Assembly (NCBI GenBank): GCA_003999685.1
Contig: CP021227.1
Coordinates: forward strand, 682,001-746,000
Reading direction: 5' to 3'
Length of the DNA stretch: 64,000 nt
From: Taiwanofungus camphoratus
Lineage: Eukaryota; Basidiomycota; Agaricomycetes; Polyporales; Taiwanofungaceae
The notes under the pieces are model-generated. The model was not told the origin of the DNA. It worked only from the letters and a program-made list of their open reading frames with translations, and did no database searches. Made by a program: the position numbers and the translations under genes. Position 1 is the stretch's first letter, and each line of letters opens with the position of its first letter. Positions 1 through 10,770 of this stretch are shown piece by piece.

Positions 1-73
1 GTGTGTGCCCATAAAGTGTAGGAACTGGTTCGTGAAGGTTCATAGTGCCTCACTTATTCCTTCACGGATCCCC

Positions 74-1334
74 ATGTCTTCTGTTGTAACTCAAACCGCG
101 TCCGATGGCCGTGTAGGCACTCGTATCCAGAACTACACAAGTCATTGGCAAAAGGACTTGAGCAAGGACACCAAGGTCGACAACCGCGTTCAGAATTACA
201 CAGACGTCATTAACGGTATCGCCAGTCTTCACATGTGAGATCGCAGTTCTTACCATGCGAGCAGGCTATTATGATGGCGCGACTGAGCTGTATGAATACG
301 GGTGGGCGCAGTCTTTCCACTTCAGCCGCTTCTACAAAGGCGAGGGCTTCGCAGCTGCACTTGCTCGCCATGAACATTACCTTGCGGCGAGAATGTCGTT
401 AAAGCCAGGAATGAAGGTCCTTGACGTCGGTTGCGGTGTGGGCGGCCCGGCGCGCGAGATCGCACAGTTTGCAGACGTAGAGATTGTAGGACTGAATAAC
501 AACGAGTTCCAGGTCGGGCGTGCAGCGAAGTACACGCACCAGGCCAGGCTGACGGGTCAAGTCTCGTTCGTGAAGGGCGATTTCATGAAGCTCGCAGAGC
601 AGTTCGGCGAAAATTCATTTGATGCCGGTTCGTCAAAGACTGTCCATAGTAGAAGAGGTCAGGGTGTTGACAGTGCCCCGCAGTCTATGCCATGGAGGCT
701 ACTGTGCATGCTCCTACCTGGGAGGGCGTGTATGGCGAAATCATGAAGGTTTTGAAACCCGGCGGAGTGGTATGCAGGTCATGCCCTTGCTGTCGCTGCA
801 TTGTTGCTCATTTGCTCGTCCAGTTTGGCGTGTACGAATGGTGCATGACTGACAGGTGGGAGCCCACGATACCCAAGCACAAAGAACTCGCGCACCGCAT
901 CGAGATTGGCAACGGTATTCCTGAAATGCGCCCGCTCAACAAGGCACGCAAGGCGCTGCTCTCGGTCGGCTTTACGATAGAGCACGAAGAAGACCTAGCA
1001 GAGAGGAACGACGAGGTTCCGTGGTATTATCCTTTGGAAGGCAACCTTTTCCAAGCGCAGACAGCCTGGGACTACTTCACAGTTTGGAGGATGAGCTGGA
1101 GTGGCAAGCTTGTGACCCACTATGGATTATGGCTTATCGAGCAACTAAGGTTGGTGCCTAAGGGGACATGGGAGGTCGGAGAGACGCTTAAGGTCGCTGG
1201 AGACGCTCTCGTGGAAGGGGGGAAGACTAAGGTGAGTCTGGACGTTGCAATGTATAACACCGGTTGATACTAAATCTTCGCAGCTCTTTACGCCAATGTA
1301 TCTCGTTGTCTGTAAGAAACCTCTCGCATCCTGA
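74..1334 (+). CDS. ERG6: Sterol 24-C-methyltransferase
   Basis: S-adenosylmethionine-dependent methylation of C-24 of zymosterol/lanosterol-type sterols in the ergosterol pathway, at the ER or lipid droplets. Five exons fit: 74-215, 265-627, 684-769, 824-1231, 1284-1334; together 350 codons (349 aa), normal for fungal Erg6. Seen: the N-terminal RVQNYTDVING, then YYDGATELYEYGW, the SAM-binding motif LDVGCGVGGPAREIAQF, and the conserved VYEWCMTD and GNGIPEM segments; the C-terminus ends YLVVCKKPLAS. Introns are 49-56 bp. One donor is GTTCGT, a weak but GT-type site. The ATG at 74 was chosen because an in-frame GTG further up adds residues unlike the family. No lesion seen; the gene looks functional. 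It is convergent with the minus-strand LSM8 gene. Confidence 0.95.
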
Positions 1335-1768
1335 TTTGTGCCATACATCTGTCGACTTGATAACACTTGTAGAGTATACCATGTGATACTTCCGTTATGA
1401 ACGCTAGAAATCTCACCGTATTGATAGCAAGGGGTTACCGTGGGGCGGTATGTGTACCTCGCAGTAAATTTGATACTTACCATCGGTATACGTACCCTAG
1501 TGAGGCTGCATCTACCCACCACCCTGTTCATGTGCAGGACGAACATCACTCAGAGTGGACATGAGCATGATCATTTTCAGACCCCAACATTACTTTCGAG
1601 GCTCGCTCCCAAGGCTCCAACAAGCGGGCGGCCCGGCACGGCGTGCTACATTGCGAGCTGGTAAATAGTGACGTGGTACGCACGTTACGAAGCCGCAAGA
1701 CCATAAGGCACGATCGCACGCTTATTACGGCATGCTGGTCGTAGACAGAGATAGACTGCGAAGCAGGT

Positions 1769-2316
1769 TCAGTAACGGATGGCAGGAAGCGGCTCTGCAC
1801 GAATCGTGGATAGATCGACAGCTTGGTCCAGTGCTTCATCCAATTCTCCAATCAAGACGCTGCATAAATATTTTAAAGTGAGAAAACTGAACACGGGCAA
1901 ACGATACAAATTGACGCACATCTGGTCACCCTTGACGAGATAAAGACCAAGAGGAATCTCCTCGACACCCTCGTCCATGCTGTAAACGCGCTCCTTCGAA
2001 TCTGAGAGGACAACGTTTGATTTTTGGTCATATCCTGCCATTACGCCCTGCACCAGGTTGATTTTAGTTGCGGTCAGGATTCAGTCAGCGAGAGGCAATG
2101 AGTGTAGACGCCGGAGGTCATGAGGGAAAAAATGCGGTCGAGCGAAAGTAAGCAAACAAGTCTAGGGAAAAGCAGAACAATACCGACCACGATTGCACGT
2201 CCATCCTGAAGGACAAGAAGAACACGATCTGCGGTATGTCAATTCAACGACTGGAACAAATTGAGCATCATAATTTCGGGAAACTCACGGTCGACGTAGC
2301 CTTGCAGGCTAGCCAT
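1769..2316 (-). CDS. LSM8: U6 snRNA-associated Sm-like protein LSm8
   Basis: Subunit of the nuclear LSm2-8 ring that binds the 3' U-tract of U6 snRNA for pre-mRNA splicing. Four exons on the minus strand: 2289-2316, 2188-2228, 1920-2047, 1769-1859; together 96 codons (95 aa), the usual length. The start reads MASLQGYVD. The Sm1 part is LLVLQDGRAIV, followed by SNVVLSDSKERV, the LSm8-typical SMDEGVEEIPLGLYLVKGD, and an Sm2-like LIGELDE. The C-terminus is DLSTIRAEPLPAIRY. The second intron uses GTCGGT as donor; this choice is needed to keep the frame. The long 3' distance to ERG6 (about 430 bp) holds no other gene. Confidence 0.93.
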
Positions 2317-2762
2317 CGCTAAGTGGGTGCTCTAAATGGACGTTGCCGCTAAGTGACAACGGTGAGCACGCAGGCGGTGGCACAATGGTGCGGTTGAGCG
2401 CCAGGGTCCTCCGGGTCCCGCCAACTCGATCGGACACGGACACACGTGACAGCGACGCGTGAAGCGCGGATGAAGGCCGGGCCGCCTCCTGACCACTGCA
2501 CTTGACACGAACTCCCATCTCAATGTCGTTAGCTCTAATACATCACATTTTCTTCTGTATTCACACATTCGGAATTTTTCAACCTTCTGTGCCCGCCCAC
2601 GGGCCGCCTCAGGAACGCGTGTCATGCCTACAGCCGTCTCGAAGGAAGCATGATGGCAGGACTGGCAAGATATAAAGAACCGCAGAAATTGAGTCCTGGA
2701 ACAGGGGTGTCTCGAGTTGCTACGTCCTAGAAATTTGTCCCTCAAGCCTTCCACATTTCTAT
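2317..2762 (+). promoter_or_regulatory. Divergent promoter region LSM8 / exo-polygalacturonase
   Basis: 446 bp between two divergent genes. A TATA-like box TATAAAGAAC lies at 2671-2680, about 85 bp before the polygalacturonase ATG, a usual distance for fungal core promoters. No reading frame here resembles a protein. Regulation by plant cell-wall sugars is likely for this enzyme class, but no specific operator was identified. Confidence 0.5.
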
Positions 2763-4789
2763 ATGCGCGCGACATTGCTCTCGTTAGTCTCCCTGGCTGC
2801 TACAGCCTTAGCTTGGGAGAGGATTTGTGCGGTCAAGCCGCTTGGCGGAGGTCAAGATGACGGTCCCAACATCAACAAGGCGTTCCGAGACTGTTCTCAG
2901 AACGCCGCCATCATCTTAGACAGGTATTATGTGGTGGATACTCTCCTAATGGCTACGGGGCTCGATAACGTTGACATTGTACTGAGCGGCGTTCGTAAGT
3001 ATCTTTCAAATTTGGTAGAGGGCTATTCCTAACCCTGAATCGCGTCGTGCCTTGAGTGCAATATACACCGGACATCGCCAAATGGTCTCCTGACAGTCTT
3101 TATCTCACTTATCAGAATGCGTACGCATCTCGTTATTGAACTGCTCTTACTCTGCGTCTTACTCGGAGTCTTACAGAACCACTTTTTGGTTCCTTTCTGG
3201 TAATAACATTCACTTGTTTGGCGGTGGGACACTAGACGGCAATGGCCAAGTCTGGTGGGACACCTTCAACATTACGCAGGCACGCCTCTGTCTATCACGT
3301 CCAGGTATCTCACTCACATACCCTCTTAAATCAGAATGCGGGTACTGCAGGTGGCTCGTCCACCACATTTGCACGACCCGTGCCGCTCACCGTAGGCAAT
3401 GCCACCAACGTCCTTGTCGAGGACATCACCCAAATTGGCTCGCCGTTCTGGGCATGCCTTTTTTACTATGCTCCATAATGCTTATTGATGTAACTTCCAT
3501 TGTGCATAGAATAACGTAAGGCGTGTGTTCGAAGTATCACTGCTAGCAACGTACTGAAACATCGGCGCTCAGTTTGTCTATCAGAGCACCAACGTCACGT
3601 ACAGGCACATCAAGTGCGTTCTATCTTGATTTATTTTCATGAGGTTATGAATTCAAGTCCGTTCCCCTTGCAGCATCAGCTCTGTGTCATACTCGAGTGC
3701 TCCTGCCAAGAACACTGGTATGTGTCGAAGCTTCATTTTTACAAACCAGATATTGACGTTCAGAGGACAGATGGTTGGGACATCTACCGCTCTTCACACA
3801 TCACGATCATGAACTCGACTGTCAACAACGATGATGATTGTGTCTGTATGTACTTTCTCTTTCATTACATTTGCTTTGAGTATCAAGTGTCCTAATTCGA
3901 CTGTGCAGCTCTCAAGCCCAACAGCACTAACATTGTTGTAAGTAACATGTGGTGCAACGGTTCGCATGGGATCTCCGTGGGCAGTCTTGGTCAGGCAAGT
4001 CCGCTTCTTTCATGTTACACACTGCCTTGGAGGAGTTATGTAAAAACCGTACCTCCAGTATGCCGGCGAGACAGATATTGTGGCAAATGTATATGCATCG
4101 AACGTGACGATGCGCTATGCCGAGAACGGTGCCCGCATCAAGGTCTTTGGCGGCAATCCGAGTCCCAGTATGTTCAAGCTCCTATAAACCTTTTTGGATG
4201 GCGATTTAGACGCATTTGCTCCGGCGTACTCAGATAGCACGGTTGGCGGTGGTACCGGATACGTGAGGAATATAACCTTTGAAAATTTCTACGGTGCGTC
4301 TTTGCACGATGAAACTCGAATATGGATGACTTGAACGACTTGAACGTAGTTTACGACGTCGACTACCCGATTCTGATCGACCAGGTTCTTCTCAGTGCTG
4401 GCGGAGTCATGCAGAAGACCTGATGTATTTCCTTGCACCTACAGTGTTACGACACGGACGCAAGCGTGTGCGCTGAGTACCCAAGTACCCTCACCATATC
4501 TGATGTCCACTGTGCGGATTCTCTTTTGTCAAGTTGGAAGATTTTGACTATAGCGTACACAGACATCAATGTCACGGGCATGTCTTCCGGGAACGAGGGT
4601 AGCGTGGTCGTTGATCTGGAGTGTTCTGCGGAATGCCAGGACATCACGGCCACGGGTACGAACCTCACTGCACCCAATGGTACCGCGACGTATGTTTGCA
4701 AGAACATCGCGAGTACGGCTGAGGTGCGCTGCTTGTTTGTTACTGCTGATGTAGCAAGACTTGACGTTTCAACTGGTTCGGTAGCTTGA
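2763..4789 (+). CDS. Secreted exo-polygalacturonase, GH28 family
   Basis: Releases galacturonic acid from pectin chain ends outside the cell. Signal peptide [17 protein letters not shown]. Fourteen exons fit, including a 6-nt microexon: 2763-2994, 3057-3120, 3177-3279, 3335-3451, 3510-3515, 3573-3613, 3674-3717, 3771-3845, 3909-3994, 4059-4167, 4234-4293, 4350-4384, 4445-4511, 4563-4789; total 422 codons (421 aa), phases consistent. Right-handed beta-helix enzyme; GH28 catalytic signatures are present: NNDDDC (paired Asp), [12 protein letters not shown] (His) and ARIKVFGG (Arg/Lys). Several N-glycosylation sites are visible. Odd: introns 3280-3334 and 3995-4058 begin with GC, and the intron at 3452 would too. 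The very C-terminus is less certain. Otherwise intact. Confidence 0.88.
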
Positions 4790-6056
4790 TTTTAGTTGCA
4801 CCACTCCGTCTAGCTCGTCGTGATGATCGAGGGCAAAGCGCGAGGATGGACAGGGAACGACTTATCGCGTGGTCATTACTTGCATTCTCTTTCAATTTGC
4901 CTTCTCGTGACACCAGCTTCTAGTTCGAGTTCAATCCTGTTGCGATTAGTACGACTATGTGTACCGGCGCACCTGTGTTTAAGATCACGTTGTGCTTGCG
5001 ACTGGGCGAAGTTGGAGCAGAAAATAGCCTACCTGAGCTACTTTGCCTGACCCATCCCTGGTGCTTTTTGACCATTTTCAATTCCAAGGTAACAGATAAA
5101 GCCTTGTGAAGTCCAGAACTTCCAGATACTACATGCCGGTTGCAGAATGCAGACTCCGACACAGACACAAACATATAATGATAAGGAAAGGTATCACCGC
5201 TGCTTGTACGCTCATTGCGTCAACATAATACGAGGGCCTAACTGTCTGCGTTGCGAATGGTCTGATCTATTTCGCCGGATCAAGAACACGGCAGCGGTCG
5301 TGCCATTACTTGACAGCCAAGTACGTCAGGATTGAGCACCCTGAATGCATTATAGAACTGGGTACATGGCAAGGTTCTCTCGAGAAGTCGCAACGCAGGA
5401 TAGCCAGTCGATTCCTAAGTCTGGGTGTTTCAATTTCGAGCACCTTAAATAATGAACGGAAAGATAGCTGCAGTACTGATGCACTCTACCACGATCCTGC
5501 CTTGTTGACTCTCCTAGGTCATCGTATGGTCATCGATAGAGATGTTATTCGCGGCCATTGAAGCAGCTCGTGTCTGACCAACGTGAGTGTTTTGCGGGAA
5601 AAGAACGCCGTGTTTGTGCATTGGTGAAAGATAACACCCCAGCACAGTTGTTAGTCACTGAGTCGGACGTCGCACGGGGCCATACAATCAAAGCTCTAGG
5701 AAAAAGTGCTTGTAGATTCGTGAAGTAGTCCCTAATGCCAATGTTGGTGTTAGAATAGTGTTAGAATAGTGTGTTGAGATGAGCGTCGGGGAAGACAAAG
5801 GCGTGGGACCGGGCGCCATCATTTTGTTTGGCAGAAAACGTTCAGCTCGGTCGCTGCCACGCTTTCCACCCAACTCGTCTCCGACTTTTTGTGTACAAGT
5901 CATCTAGACCTTCTGGCCTAGCTAGCTTCGCTAGTGCTTCTGTCCCACCCTCGTCCCTCGTTTCTGCCTCGTTTCGTCCGCTACTCGCCTTATCTCCCAC
6001 CGCCAGTGGGTCCCGTCAACCTCCCAATAGTCGCTCCCAGTAGTCCAGCTTTCTCA
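4790..6056. other. Intergenic region, no gene seen
   Basis: No frame resembles a known protein. A short tandem duplication of GTTAGAATAGT lies near 5750-5770. From about 5930 to 6050 the plus strand is a pyrimidine-rich (C/T) tract, as often found in 5' leaders of well-expressed fungal genes; it precedes the transporter gene at 6057. Confidence 0.5.
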
Positions 6057-8516
6057 ATGTCCGCCATGTCCAGCACAGATTACGAAAAGCCTTCCAGTGT
6101 GGGGGACCAGCATTTGCAGATGCTCGAAGTTCGCGACGAAAAGACTTCGGATCAGGCACTTCCGTCACCCGTTTCTACGCCCGCGCCCCGCTCGAACAAG
6201 CCCAAGCTCTCTGCAGCAGCCATCATTCCTGTCTGGATCGTTCTCAGCTCGTCGGTCATCATCTACAATAACTATCTGTACAATACCCTCAATTTCCGCT
6301 TCCCCGTGTTCTTGGTGACATGGCATCTTACATTCGCGGTGAGTGTCTTGACCCATTCTCCGCAGTTCTTTTGGATCGTTGTTCGCAGCGCTCAAATGAG
6401 AATTATGTGGCGTTGAAGCTCGGTAGTATATCATTGCCACACAGGCAATGTGATGTTCTATCCCGATACTATTGTGGGAGAGTGGCAGGTAATCGGATGA
6501 ATAACCTCCGAATTACCTTCGTGCGATGCAGTGCTGGGTTCTGCACTGTTCTTTTTCTACTTCTAAAATTCCGTCAGCACTCCCATTTCGAACTCGCAGT
6601 GGCCACAGGTCCTCATGGACTGTGGGAACTGTCCCTTGGCTACGGCCAGCTGTGATATACACGCTGGCGCTGGCAGGATTGTTGATGTGAAACAGAGGGC
6701 AAAATTGATCATTATCAGGCTCTTATCTCAGAGACAATGACGATTATTGTGGTAGTCCAGCTGTCGGGAGTCCTAGTATCGGGGATTGTGGTCGCTAGCC
6801 ATTGGCAATCCCACCTTCGCTGGTGTAGACATCTACCACGTTGACAGTAATTCCCTGCTGGCGTCTTACTCTGTCCAGTGGCCGATCATGATCGGACGAT
6901 CGATGCTTTGCGTTGCCGCTCATTCTCTACCCGCCTTTATCTCGCAGCATCCTGCGCTAGATAATCGTCTTCAGTGAAGACTAGTCGATTTGCGTTGGAA
7001 CACATAGGTGTTCCTAGAAGGAGCCGGATATGATTGCACTGTGGTTGGTTGAACGAGCCTCTGCACTATCAACTCAATGCTCATTGTTTGGGAGGCCTGA
7101 GATGGCGGGTAACGGTACTCGTCATTAGCCTTTATGCCCTGGGAATAGTGTGAACGAGCGTGTCGTCCATCACCACTCACAAATTAGAGGCCTTGGTTCG
7201 TCTCTAGTCTGAGATTGTCCATATCTTTCCGCGCAAACTATTGTGGGTATGTAGGCCTGACTAACTCAGGCATTTTCTACGAGGGGATCGTCGGCGGGGG
7301 TCATTGGGGCTCTCGCTTTGACTCTGACATCTTGTCGACTTCATTATACACCCTTCTTTCACTGAGCATGGTCGAGCGATCTGGAATAATGGCAGTTACT
7401 TCCTCCTTATTGTGTAGACACCGCAGTCTTCTTAACCAACTCGTCCTTTCTGGATCTATCTTTCTTTGCCCTTGTTCTTCTCCTTCGTGGTATCGTCGAA
7501 TTTCGTACTTATACAGCGATTGTTCAGGCAATTGGCACCCGTGTGCTTCAGCGCACCACGCACCTGCTCGATGGCGCGAAAGATGTGCACATGTCGAAGG
7601 ACATGTTCCTGCGCTCGATCTTGCCAATTGGCATCCTGTTCAGCGCGTCACTCATCCTCAGTAACACCGCGTATCTTTACCTCAGCGTCGCATACATCCA
7701 GATGTTAAAGGTGCGTCATGATTGGATCATAATTGCATTACATCTAGCACTTACTCTCGTGTTGTCTCTCTTAGGCATTCACTCCCGTTGCAATCCTGCT
7801 GATCTCGTGGACGTTCCGGCTACAAGAGCCGAACAAGAAGCTGGCCATGATCGTCTTGATGATCTCGTCCGGTGTCGCCCTCGCCTCGCGTGGCGAGCTC
7901 CACTTCAACATTTTTGGCTTCCTCACACAAGCAGCAGCCGTTGCTGTAAGCACTATTTTCTGCCCTGCTTTCATATTCATCGCGCGTCAACTACTGCCGT
8001 AATAGTTCGAAGCCTCGCGACTAGTGATAATTCAGATCCTCTTGCACGGGCTCAAGATGGATCCGCTCGTCTCGCTGCACTACTACGCGCCAGTCTGTGC
8101 GATCATTAATCTTGCGATCCTCCCGATGATGGAAGGGCTTGCGCCGTTTTACGAAGTGATGCGTGTTGGGTGCGAACCCTCGCCCTTGTCTCTATTTGAG
8201 CTGTGCTGATCCTAGCCTCTGATGGAAAGTCCCTTGGTTCTCTTGAGCAACGCATTCGTTGCGTTCTTGCTGAACGTCGCGGCTGTGTTCCTAGTCGGCG
8301 CGGGCAGCGGGCTTGTGCTGACGCTTGCTGGAGTGTTCAAAGACATTCTGTTAATCACGGGCTCAGTGTTGATATTCGGCACGACGATCACGCCGCTGCA
8401 GGTTATCGGTACGGCCGCCAGCGTCAGCTCTCTGTGCAAGGCTAACTTGAGTCGGTGCAGGCTATTCGATCGCTCTGGGCGGGCTCGTCTTGTACAAGAC
8501 CTCCGGCAGCAAATAG
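6057..8516 (+). CDS. Triose-phosphate-transporter-family protein (nucleotide-sugar-transporter-like)
   Basis: Multipass Golgi/ER-type drug/metabolite-superfamily carrier (TPT domain); substrate unknown. Six exons: 6057-6338, 7528-7710, 7775-7945, 8006-8169, 8230-8408, 8461-8516; 345 codons (344 aa), phases consistent. After a hydrophilic N-terminus of about 60 residues come membrane segments starting at [20 protein letters not shown], then [26 protein letters not shown], the typical [37 protein letters not shown] and the last helix [17 protein letters not shown]. An alternative ATG lies 9 nt downstream. Intron 1 is 1189 bp whereas the others are 52-64 bp, which suggests an insertion within it. 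No nonsense lesion in the exons. Whether it carries nucleotide sugars or phosphorylated sugars cannot be read from sequence. Confidence 0.85.
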
Positions 8517-8994
8517 AGGCAATGCGCCGCTAGTCGGGATTGCTATACGCACATCACGTGTTCTGTTTTTGTGATGACGAACTCTTCTACCACTGCCTAT
8601 CGTAAAGTCACACTACCTTTCTATCATGCCTTATGCCTCACAGATCTCTTGTCTGCCCTACTCTGATATTGAATATTAGGAATCTCTTACTACCGTACAT
8701 ACGGATGGATGTGCACGTTTTTCGTTCACGCTGTTGCTGGTCATCTCTCTTCCCTGTAGACCATGTTTCGGGCTGTATAGCGCTGTTCGCACAGATTATC
8801 GGGCTTCACGCAGGCGGGACTTGGCTACGAACATTGAATATTGTATTCCCGCTAGAATCACAAACTAAATCCTAGATTTTATTAGGGCGTTCTTGAATAC
8901 TAGGACCCTTTATTTAAAAGTTTCACAGGTTCAGGCGATGTTGGTGCTTAAAGCTAGTAATCTTTGAGGCTGACGGATTGACTCCAAGACAGCT
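8517..8994. other. 3' flank of the transporter gene, no gene seen
   Basis: AT-rich towards its right end; no coding frame resembling a known protein. It ends at the fold-back element. Confidence 0.4.
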
Positions 8995-9661
8995 TTATTG
9001 CCGTTTGCAGTAAAGCTGGCACGCGCGGCGACGCCACACATTTTGCCCGGGAATGATGTACCTATACCTCAAGAACAAGAGACCGGAACACCGTACATAG
9101 GGGGTGATTCTTGTAGCCCTGGACGAGATCTATTGAGCCCCATAGATATCATGGTGTTATGTGGTGATTCTATTGATGCCGTTTTGTCCCTGTGGGCAAC
9201 AAATAAATGTACTTTATAAAATTGTTAATTATGCCAAATGGATCCTTTTATATGCCTAAAGTGAGCCCCAGCAAAAAGAATGGCACACAAGTAAGGGTTG
9301 AAGAGGAATTATATGAGACATACGGTGCAGTTTGGTCATGTGATTAGTCTCCGATCTGCAGCAAAAACCTCAATTCCTTTTCAACCCTTACTTGTGTACC
9401 ATTCTTCTTGCTAGGGCTCACTTCAGGCATATAAAAGGATCCATTTGGTATAATAGACAATTTTATAAAGTACATTTATTTGTTGCCCACAGGGAAGGGA
9501 CAAAACGGCATCAATAGAATCACCACATAACACCATGATATCTATGGGGCTCAATAGATCTCGTTCAGGGCTACAAGAATCACCCCCTATGTAGGGTGTT
9601 CTGGTCTCTCGTTCTTGAGGTAAAGGTACATCATTCCCAGCTTTACTGCAAACGGCAATAA
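8995..9661. mobile_element. Fold-back (long inverted repeat) element, MITE-like
   Basis: The left arm 8995-9310 and the right arm 9372-9661 are near-perfect reverse complements, separated by about 61 bp. Termini are TTATTGCCGTTTGCAG on the left and its complement on the right. The arms differ by scattered substitutions and by about 28 extra GC-rich bases near 9019-9047 in the left arm only. There is no coding capacity. Architecture is that of a non-autonomous fold-back or hairpin DNA transposon; the flanking TTA/TAA could be the target duplication. No transposase source is in the window. Confidence 0.75.
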
Positions 9662-10472
9662 GTCCAGTTGCATATGTGGCTGCGATTGCTGAGCTGTGCG
9701 TCCTCTTAAACTGCGTCTAGTAGTGTTCGCGGCTTTTGCTTGAAAGTGCGCTATTGATCATGCATATATGTGCCATCCCAGTTTCCTAACACCTTTCCCA
9801 GTCGCCGAGGTTGCGGTAGGCGACGGGTTATTCCAAATTACCAACCTATTTGATAGATAACGCACTTCGGAACTAGAGTTCGTACAATGGGTGTAAACCG
9901 GAAAGCGACCCGTGTTTACAGCTACACAGTCCACCCCTCGTCATGCGGAGCCCTCGGATTTGTGTGTGCCTGTACATGTGTGGGATCCTGCATAGATTTT
10001 CTATCAAACACCGGTTGTCTAAACTGTAAGTAATCAAAGGTGGGCTTGTTGATGATGCGAGCTCCGAACCGATACCTAGTCTAACCTAGTCTCGTTGCTT
10101 GACCATAAATGGATATGGATGACAATATCCATATCTGTATACTTAGGGCCGCCTTATGAACAAAAAGGCAACTGCCTAGTCTTGGAACCAGCTGTTCGGA
10201 GCTGAATTTCTGCGCGACGAAACAACGGCTGTTCCGAGACTAGTAACTGCCTTGCATCTCAACACCTCTGAATAATATATGCAACAACGACCGAGGAAGA
10301 CCGATTTTATTCCGATATCCAACGAGAATTCCATACCCAACAGAGACAAACCTCCCATCCATGCATCTACTATATCCCCCACTAACCGAACTCGTCGCCT
10401 TCCAACCTACTAGAATGTTACTCTGGCGTAGTATAGAACAGTGGCACATTCTAATGCCTACTATTTGTACTT
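9662..10472. other. Intergenic, no gene seen
   Basis: No protein-like frame. A short palindrome (ATGGATATGG near 10108 with ATATCCATAT near 10124) and one copy of CAACACCTCTGAATA near 10260 (second copy near 10554) are the only structures noticed. Confidence 0.4.
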
Positions 10473-10770
10473 ACCGGAAAACACCGCGTCTTAGCACTAG
10501 ATTGCTTGTTGCGGTATACAAATGCTGATTTCATCATCATCATCGATCATCATCAACACCTCTGAATACTTTTCGGCATTCGCCGCATCTGAAGGCCAAT
10601 TCACAGTAGAGTACCAAAAGAAATATAAATTGGTGATCTCTTGCTCAAAAAATCATCAGGGAGGGGGAACATGCTACCCCTAGCATGGGGTGGCATGCTA
10701 TGATGATGATAAAATCAGCATTTACATACTGCCACAAGCAAACCGGTGCTAAGATGGGGTGTTACCCGGT
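10473..10770. mobile_element. Short inverted-repeat element, MITE-like
   Basis: About 70 bp at 10473-10546 is matched in inverted orientation at 10699-10770; shared pieces include the ATGATGATGAT runs, AAATCAGCATTT, CAAGCAA and GTGCTAAG. The middle is about 150 bp, includes a second small palindrome (CATGCTACCCC near 10669), and is non-coding. Size and terminal inverted repeats fit a non-autonomous DNA transposon; exact ends and a target duplication could not be fixed by eye. Confidence 0.5.
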
